A program made the translations under genes and the position numbers. A stretch of 31,811 nucleotides of DNA from Balamuthia mandrillaris (lineage: Eukaryota; Discosea; Longamoebia; Balamuthiidae), in contig JAVKOQ010000508.1 of the NCBI GenBank assembly GCA_031835245.1, forward strand, positions 1-31,811. Reading direction: 5' to 3'. Below the pieces are notes generated by a model, which was not told the origin of the DNA, made no database searches, and saw nothing but the letters and a program-made list of their open reading frames with translations. Below, in pieces: positions 22,242 to 29,439 of the stretch. How positions within the stretch are numbered: the stretch's first letter is position 1; every line of letters starts with the position of its first letter.

Positions 22242-23041
22242 ATGGGAAGACCTACAAACAGCGCTTCGCCTGCAAGGAGGTATCCTCTTCTTGGCTCCCG
22301 CTTTCGTCGGTCGAGAGAGGTTCGCTGCTCTCCTCTCCTTTTTTCTTGATCTGATGAGGTGCCTCATGTTTTCTTCTTAGCTATTGTGGCCGTGATGTGA
22401 TCGCTCCCAACAGCGACCGAAGCAAGCACGGGGACGAAAGAGGGTACGTGCCGGTGGAGCGCTGGGTGGCCTCCGCCACCAAAGCCTGCAACCAACTTCC
22501 AAAGCCCGACGAAGGTCTCTCCTCCTTGTTGCTCCCCAGCGGCCGTTCCATGTTGCTCTCCTCCGCCATCTCTTTGGAAGAAAGCAAGAGGAGAGGAGAC
22601 GGAGGAGGAGGAGGAGGAGTTCTATTTGGAGGTTATACCTCTCGATGGCCGTTGATAAAGGTATTGGATATCGGAGGAAAGCCCGTTTGTCCTTCGTTCG
22701 CCTCCGCCACAGAGAAGAATGGAGAAGAAGAGGGGAAGAAGATGGAAGTCCCTCCGATTCCTGTGCATGTGCATGCTGGCACGTACGACCCGAAGGAGGG
22801 TCGTTTGGTGGGTCCTGGGAAGTTGGAGGCCTACTTCTTCCCGCCGGTGAAGAGCGTGCCGCCTTACTGCCATCGCTTCGAAGAGAAGAAGGAGGATTGG
22901 GGCCGGGTGGTATCGCGGTTGGGCCTGGTGGAGGGCACCACCAAGGAGCAGTTGGTGGCGGCCGTTGGCCGGTTCGCCCTGGATGACTCGCTCTATGCTC
23001 TCTGTAACGAATATGAGATCAAAGGTTTGCGTTTTGTTCGT

Positions 23042-23077
<36 letters not shown>

Positions 23078-23905
23078 TTCAGTTCTAAGCATCACCCCAA
23101 TGGGGGGGAAGCAGAATACGAGGGATGGATCATTCGACCGAAAGTATTGCACTCACCGGGGCCCTATCCCACCATCGAAATGCAACTTCCTCAAGGTTCT
23201 TCTTCTCTTCTTTTCTCTTTCTTCTTCGCATCAACTAAACTCTCCACATGAAGACGACTTTAACTTTTTGGGATGGGAGTTGGGCTGCCCTATAGGCCAC
23301 GCTCACAGTGAGGAGGAGGATGGCCAAGAAGTCGACGAGGGGAGCAAAAGGCGATGGCAAGAGGCCAGAGAAAACCTGCTGCTGAGGGGGATGAAGGACG
23401 AGAGGCAAGTGGTCGAACTGGCGGTCGATTGGGAGCGCTGCACAGACCCCCACTTTGAGCAAACCAACAAAAGGAAGAGCCAGCTCCTCCAAAGCGGGGC
23501 TTGGGGCAGACTCTTGCGCATCTTCTTTGATGAATTCGATGGTTTGTCTCCTTCGTTCGCGTACTATACGACCATCTTGGCTGTAACGTGTTTGTTTGTG
23601 CTGCTTACATTTAAAAAAATATAGGAGAAGTTGTGGAGCTGAACGCAGGGGCAAGCTTTACTCATCACCACCATCATCGTCGTTGTGGTGAGGAAGGAGA
23701 AAGAAGAGAGCAGCAACCGTGTGCAGGTTTGGTGTGGAGCGGGCGAGGCGCCGTCAATGGACATGCTGTGGACGCAATGGAGACCATCAGGCAAGAATTT
23801 GTGGTGAGCGTGCAGGTGGAGGCCTTGCACGTCGTCAATACTTCCACGACGCAGCCACTTATTTTCTTCTTGTTCTTTCCCTTCGAATTGAGCGATGAAT
23901 TGTGA
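22242..23905 (+). CDS. Bicupin-like protein of bacterial appearance
   Basis: Well-supported exons are 22381-23024, 23115-23195, 23254-23541 and 23625-23905. A first exon ends at 22279, before a GTATCC donor. Only the ATG at 22242 is in phase with exon 2; an ATG at 22193 gives a Lys-rich leader (ending TYKQRFACKE) that looks more like protein but is out of phase. The body contains HGDERGYVPVERW, an HVHAG motif followed by GKLEAYFFPPV, and GWIIRPKVLHSPGPYPTIEMQ. These resemble cupin motifs 1 and 2 as in mannose-6-phosphate-isomerase-like proteins. RIFFDEFDGEVVELNAGASF with GLVWSGRGAVNG looks like a second, degenerate cupin. The pattern recalls uncharacterised bacterial cupins, which with introns would mean an old lateral transfer; this is from memory and unproven. 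No reaction can be assigned. Polypeptide is about 445 residues. Confidence 0.6.
23045..23072. repeat. (CT)n microsatellite in a bicupin-gene intron
   Basis: This is a perfect CT run starting about 20 nt after the donor at 23025. Confidence 0.95.
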
Positions 23906-24223
23906 GCGATGCAGAAGCTCCGTGTTTTATTCCTTTCCGTGTCAACTATTCGCATTCTTGTTGAGCGCAACAAAAAGAAGAAAAAAAAAACAGTGTAAGA
24001 GAGGAGAATGCAAATGATAAAACAGAAGGAAGGAGAGAAAGAAAAGGAGAGACTCAAGACTCAGACAGTACGAATATTTTAAAATATAATCATGGAAGTC
24101 TTTTCCACTTTGTGGAGAAGACTCAAAAGAAGTTTTTGTCATCACTTCCAATAACCAACAGCACATACACACTCAAGAGACAAAAAAGACTGAGGGTTTA
24201 CCTAAGCCGTAGAGACGAACGAC
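23906..24223. other. Intergenic region between converging bicupin and FAM204A-like genes
   Basis: These 318 bp hold both 3' ends. An A-rich tract lies at 23971-23992 and an ATTTTAAAATATAAT string at 24075-24089; these are plausible polyadenylation or termination regions. No gene is visible. Confidence 0.4.
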
Positions 24224-25195
24224 CTACATGTTGCCTTTGCGTTCCCATCGATGCTTTGAATCGAAACTGTGTTTTTTGCGCAAAATGTCTTAAGATGCCG
24301 AAAGGAAGACAAGATAAGGAAGCGAATAGTACCTCCATATCAATTTCGCTTTTTTCTTCCTTCTAGCTTCCAACTTTGCCTCTTCTGCTTTGATGTGCTC
24401 GGCATAGTCTTTTCGCTCTTTAGCCTCTTTAATCTGAGCTCGCACCTGCTCCTTGCACAGCTGAGTGCTCAGCTTGTCGGCATAATCAAAGTCACCTTCC
24501 TGGATGGCACGATCGATGCGCTGCTCCAGCTTGGTGCGAGGAGCAAGGCGCCCCGGAGGGAGCGTTTGCAGAGCAGGGATCTCGAGAAAGGGGCCAAGGT
24601 CTTCCAAGGAGCGCGGTTGGCTGTCCGCACAGTGTTCAGCTTTACGCTTTCGAGGGGCAGAACTTGTGGTCTCCAAGTTGACCAGTTTTCGCTCTTCAGC
24701 ATCTTGAACTTCTTTGCTCACTGCGTGTGCAAAAGAGTAAAGAATAAATGGTAAGACGAATAAAAAAACAAAAAATAAACAGGAGGAAAAGTGAGGTATC
24801 AGACAAATAGCATCAATTTATCACCAAATATTTTGGTCTGTTCAGGTCTCCAATTGATGTTTCCTCATCATTTAAACTCAAATCCATGAAGGAAAGGAAC
24901 ACACGCAGACACAAAAAACAAAACAAAGAAAACTACCTTTGGAGAGGGCTTTGGCTTTGAGCCGAGCGACTCTCTTTTGCTCCTTGCGCTGGTCGCAGCG
25001 AGCAATGGCATCCCGTTTGTCCCGCAGTGCCAAAAGGCGCTGCCTTCGCTCCTCTGTTTTGGAGGACGGCGGAAGGGGGGCAGGACAAGATACCTCGCTC
25101 TCCCCTTTGGGTGGTGGCGGCGGCGAAACCGCGCGGTACGACGGTTCGTCCGCAGTATGTGCGGAAAATTTGCCAGCACGATCAAGTGGTTCCAT
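24224..25195 (-). CDS. FAM204A-like protein
   Basis: Exons 25195-24937, 24720-24333 and 24266-24224 join in frame to 229 residues. The start is the first ATG (MEPLDRAGK); the frame stays open upstream only into hydrophobic, A/T-derived sequence. The C-terminal half shows the FAM204A signature: EDLGPFLEI, KLEQRIDRAIQEGDFDYADK, LSTQL, and the ending IWSFDSKHRWERKGNM, close to the (W)GFEAKxRWExKxNM ending of animal FAM204A. The tiny last exon supplies this ending and so is well supported. The middle is strongly charged and probably helical or coiled coil. The molecular role of FAM204A is unknown to me. It shares a 286-bp divergent promoter region with RPL8. Confidence 0.72.
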
Positions 25196-25481
25196 ACATC
25201 CTCTGTTGTCCGCAGCGATCGGCTTTGTGTGTTTCGCAAAAAAAAACAAAAGAAAAAATAAATAACTGTAAAAAAAAAGAAAACAACTATGCTTGAGGGG
25301 CATCAGGTGAGGTTTGAAACTCCGCACACACTCCTATTGGCTGGGGGATCGAAATTTCGACAAACGTCGCGAGAGAAGGATCCTTCGTCATCCCCACTTT
25401 TATCTTTTCCTTTCTTATTTTTCTGGTTCCTCAGTACTCCAGCAGAAGCCGCCCGACGGACAGAGAGAGGACCTTGCTAAC
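25196..25481. promoter_or_regulatory. Bidirectional promoter region, FAM204A-like / RPL8
   Basis: The 286 bp between two divergent start codons contains an inverted CCAAT box (ATTGG, 25336-25340), a perfect 12-bp palindrome TCGAAATTTCGA (25349-25360) and, close to the RPL8 start, a pyrimidine-rich tract (about 25398-25433) that could give a TOP-like mRNA leader. The CCAAT and TOP readings are inferences from known ribosomal-protein promoters. Confidence 0.45.
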
Positions 25482-26477
25482 ATGGGTCGCGTTATCAGAT
25501 GTGAGTAACCACCACAGAGTTTCGTCAACTTTCAGAGCAGTTTAGCTCTGCGAATTCAAAGATCCTCTTTTTTCTCTTCTCTTCCCTTACCCGTTTCTCT
25601 TGCCTCTTGTTTCTTTTCTTAGCACAAAGGAAGGGTGCCGGAAGCGTTTTCCGCAGCCACACCACCAACCGTGTTGGTGCTGCCAAGCACCGTCCCTTGG
25701 ACTTTGCCGAGCGCAAGGGTTACATCAAGGGTGTTGTAAGAGACATCGTCCATGACTCTGGCCGTGGTGCTCCTTTGGCCCGAGTTCACTTCAGGAACCC
25801 CTACAAATACAAGGTTGATAAGGAGCTTTTCATCGCTGCCGAGGGAATGTATTCTGGCCAGTTCGTGTACTGCGGAAAGAAGGGTACGCTTAAAACCTCA
25901 CCCACACTTCTTTTCTTTAGATTTTTGGGCCGTTGTGCTGCCCTTTCTTTTTTGGTCTTTCACTGAACTTTGCATTTCTCAACCTGTAGCTAAGCTTGCT
26001 ATCGGAAACGTTCTCCCCCTGAGCGAAATGCCCGAGGGTACCTACTTGTGCAACGTGGAGAACAAGGTCGGAGATCGTGGCACTTATGCCCGTACCTCTG
26101 GCAACTATGCCACCCTTATCTCTCACAACCCGGATACCGGCAAATCCAGGATCAAGCTCCCTTCCGGCAAGAAGAAGACCCTTCCCTCCAGCACTCGCGC
26201 CATGGTGGGCATTGTTGCTGGTGGTGGTAGGATTGAGAAGCCAGTGCTCAAGGCTGGTAACTCCTACCACAAGTACAAGGCTAAGAGGAACGCTTGGCCT
26301 CGCGTGCGTGGTGTGGCCATGAACCCTGTTGACCATCCTCACGGAGGTGGTAACCACCAGCACATTGGTCACGCTTCCACTGTAAGGAGGGATGCTCCCC
26401 CTGGTCAGAAGGTTGGTCTCATCGCTGCCAGACGTACTGGTCGTCTCAGCGGAGGCAAGAAGAAGACCGAAGAATAA
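25482..26477 (+). CDS. RPL8: 60S ribosomal protein L8 (uL2)
   Basis: Exons 25482-25500, 25623-25883 and 25990-26477 join in frame to 255 residues, the normal length. The first exon encodes only MGRVIR and part of a Ser codon. The protein reads as uL2 throughout: [83 protein letters not shown], and the peptidyl-transferase-proximal [16 protein letters not shown]. The invariant His of the [10 protein letters not shown] loop (hydroxylated by NO66 in animals) is present. It is a core component of the large cytosolic ribosomal subunit, beside the peptidyl transferase centre. Codon use is visibly more biased toward C-ending codons than in its neighbours, as expected for high expression. Confidence 0.98.
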
Positions 26478-26951
26478 ACATCGACCCACCTCTCTCGTCA
26501 TTACAAACCTTGTTTCTCTTTTCTCCCCTCCTCCCCCTGTGGTGCTCCCCTTCTTCGTGCGTTGCTGCCAGGATGAACCCTCGAGCAGAAAGGTTGAGGG
26601 GTAGTTCTGCTGAGGGGTCCTTTACAGAACCCTCAACAAACCTACCGGAAAAATAAGAGAAAGGGGGGAGGCCTCCTGCTGGCTGCTGCAGCCCGCCTCA
26701 CAAAAACAACACCAAAGGAGGAGGAGGAGTCACAGGAAGAACCAACCACAACCAAGAAAAGAACAGAGGGGCCACCGTTTGACTCCTTTTGTGGCCGCCG
26801 TTAGAAACTTGAAGAAGAGAGATCCATTGAAGAACGCTGTATTGAGGGTTTGTCTCTGGAGATGGAAAAAGAGGGGTCCCCTCTACTTTTATTGTTATTC
26901 GTGTGTTCTCACTTTGGATTGTTGACGCAGTGATCATAGCCTCAACCATTC
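26478..26951. other. Intergenic region RPL8 to Myb gene
   Basis: These 474 bp hold the RPL8 3' end, a stem-loop (26578-26616) and the upstream region of the Myb gene. A T-rich stretch ending in GACGCAG at 26925-26931 could be the acceptor of a 5'-UTR intron just before the ATG at 26952. No RNA gene or other coding sequence is seen. Confidence 0.4.
26578..26616 (+). other. Stem-loop in or after the RPL8 3' UTR
   Basis: CCCTCGAGCAGAA (26578-26590) pairs with TTCTGCTGAGGG (26605-26616), leaving one bulged base and a 14-nt loop. The loop sequence GTTGAGGG can also pair with CCCTCAAC at 26630-26637, so two structures compete. It is a structural observation only. Confidence 0.5.
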
Positions 26952-27739
26952 ATGCAAGAAGAAACCGTAGTACTGGCGGAAGGAGGTAGCTCCACTGCGG
27001 CCGCCCTATCTGGTGAAGTGTTGGGCTTGGCCACCACTGAAGGAACGGTGCACGTCGATGACCCTTTGACCATGCTCAACATCGAAGAGGAAGAAACCAA
27101 ACCACACAACAAGAAGAAGCGAGGACGTAAACCAAAATCAGGGGAGAACGGAGAGAAGAAAAGAAGACGACAAGGTGAAGCTCCCTCCTCCTCTTCGCAA
27201 GCACAGGGACAAGGCTTTGTCGACTCACACTTATTTGGACCAGGCATGACCTCTGCCCAGGAGGCTATACATGGAGAGGGCATGTCCTTGTTGGAAGGAA
27301 TAAGCATGGAGGGTACTGTCTCTGCTGAACTCGCTGCAACGATTAGCATGGGCTCCTCTTCTTCCTCTTCGACAAGCACTGCTGATAGCACCGCCGCTAA
27401 TGGCTCTGCAGCGGGAGAGCAAACCACTGCCGCTACTGCTACCATCTCCAACGCTACCACTGAGAACGGTGGTGGGGCTTCAGAGGCCGCTGAAGGAACA
27501 ACCACTAGGACGACGAGACAAAGAGGGAGACGAAGGAAGGGAGTCACAAGAAAGCCGGCAGACCAAACTCAACAGGCGCAGGGTGAGGGAGAGTTGGCAG
27601 AGCAGGGTGGTGAAGGTGCATCGGGCAGGTCCACCCGAGAAGATACTTGGAGGCATTCAACGCTGGTTTCTCCGAAGAAAGGAAAGTTCACACTCAGAGA
27701 AAACGAGTTGCTTTTAAATTCTATTCGGTCCTTTTGCGC

Positions 27740-27787
<48 letters not shown>

Positions 27788-29350
27788 GCCACTCTATCCT
27801 ATCTGTTTGATTAACTATTCATGGTTAACAAAATGCTAGGCTGTTGGGCTGGGCATCGAACCTGACGATGTCGCCAAATTCGTATCTCTAGATAGCTATC
27901 GCGAATATCGTGGCTGTTGGAAGGAAATAGGTTCATTTTCGTTTTTCGTTTTCTTTTTATATCCCTTTCGCTCAAAACTCCGTTGTTAATGTTGCACCAA
28001 CCATTAGCCAAAGCTTTACCGGATCGCTCAGTGCAGTCATGCTACGACCACGCAAGGCGTACTTTCAATCGCCATGTCAACACTGGACCATATACCGAAG
28101 AGGAAGAAAACACATTAAAACGGCTACTGGAGGAGCATGGTCACAACTATGCGGAAATAGCAAGAGAAATGGGAAGAGATCGTATCAGCATCCGCGATAA
28201 AGTTCGTAACCTGAAAAGTATCGGCTCAGAGAAACAACACGGAGGCAGATGGGATCCATGGGAGGTACGCTTTTGTTTTTGTTTTTCTAACCTCATTCTT
28301 ACAATTTCTCATCCATACTTGTTTCTAACCATTAAAAACGCCAATAGACCGAAAAGTTAAAAGCTTTGGTGCAGGAGGCAATGGGTGATGAGCCATTAGA
28401 GCAAGTGCCAATGGGAGGCGACTTTTGGGTAGAGATTGCAAAGAAACTGGGCACTAGGAACTTCAATCAGTGCCGGAGCCACTGGAACACACAAGTAAGC
28501 CCTCTGTTGGCCAAAGAAGAGTGGACTCCACTGGATGACTGGGAGTTGCTTCAATCGTACGTTAATAACGATTCTTATTTACGCTGATTGACTGACTCCT
28601 TTCTCCTTCTTCTAAAGACTTGTCAAATGTGGCTACGAAGTAAAGCAAGATATTGTTTGGTCCGAAGTCGCACAAGGGCTAAAATGGACAGCACATCAAT
28701 GCTACGCTCGTTGGCATCGTTTGGTAAAGATGAAGCTACCAGATCTAAGCCCCACTATGGCGTTCGATGAAACCCTGGACAAAATGGCAGAAGCCTTGGA
28801 GCCAGAGAAGAAAGAATATGAAGAGGCACTGCAACGAGCGGAGGAGCGAAAAGAAAGAAGAGCACGAGGAGAACTCGTTAGTGATAGCGATGGGGAAAGT
28901 GAGCTTGCAGCACTGAAGAAGAGGAAAAGACAGCGGCGTAGGAGAAAGAGAGCTGGACTACCAAACGAAGGAGAGACAGAGCAGGTCACTCAGACTGTAG
29001 ATATATCATTACCAATGCATCACCAACAGCAACCACAACAGCACGAGGTATCCCTAGTAGCACCACCAATCGGGGAAGGCATAGAGGGTGCTCCTGGTGG
29101 CTTGACCGCTGAGCAGATGCCAACACTGGTAATGCCACCCACCCACCCCCCTGAACCGGTCAACATCACGTTGGAGGACCACCACCACCACCACCATCAC
29201 CATCATCATCACCCTTCGTTGATAAAACATGACGACTTACCGCCAGAGCTATCACAGAGCTCGCTAGTGGCTCACCAGGAAGCCCTTGCCTCTCAGCCTA
29301 CCCTCTCCGCCTTTCCTCCTCTCCACGCTGGTGATGAACTCCTTCACTGA
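26952..29350 (+). CDS. Myb-repeat DNA-binding protein, TTF1/REB1/DMTF1-like, with AT-hooks
   Basis: Exons 26952-27740, 27840-27930, 28008-28264, 28348-28556 and 28618-29350 join in frame to 692 residues. An AT-hook (KKRGRKPKS, residues 55-63) and a second RGRRRKG stretch precede the Myb block at about 235-500. Four Myb-like helices are visible: CWKEIAKALPDRSVQSCYDH, GPYTEEEE with IAREMGRDRISIRDKVR, RWDPWE with WVEIAKKLGTRNFNQCRSHW, and EWTPLDDWELL with WSEVAQGLKWTAHQCYARWH. The ALPDRSVQSCYDHARR linker is typical of the Reb1/TTF-1/DMTF1 group, whose members bind rDNA terminators or act as general regulatory factors. A basic stretch KKRKRQRRRRKR is a likely nuclear signal, and the tail has an 11-His run and Gln-rich sequence. 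Which family member it is, and its targets, cannot be read from the sequence. Confidence 0.8.
27746..27782. repeat. (CT)n microsatellite in Myb-gene intron 1
   Basis: This is a perfect CT run beginning 5 nt after the donor at 27741. Confidence 0.95.
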
Positions 29351-29439
29351 ACATGTGTTGCACTCTCGTTTTTCCAGGGCTCTCCATCTCTTAAAAGACT
29401 TCTTTTAAAAACAATACAACACTACTTTTGGCAACATTG

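Noticed and set aside
21686-22354. One continuous frame covers the end of the C2 gene and the first exon of the bicupin gene, suggesting a C2-cupin fusion
   Set aside because: The last C2 strand (VQGSVQLAFAWRP) is clearly coded in another frame that ends at a stop at 22096, so the long frame is mostly non-coding and the two genes are separate.
26942-27547. Long open frame on the minus strand (about 201 codons) opposite the Myb gene
   Set aside because: It is a shadow of the first Myb exon; it has no start context, no recognised domain, and the + strand has AT-hook and splicing support.
29179-29215. CAC/CAT run resembling a microsatellite or cloning tag
   Set aside because: It is in frame inside the last Myb exon and uses mixed His codons, so it is a natural poly-His tract.
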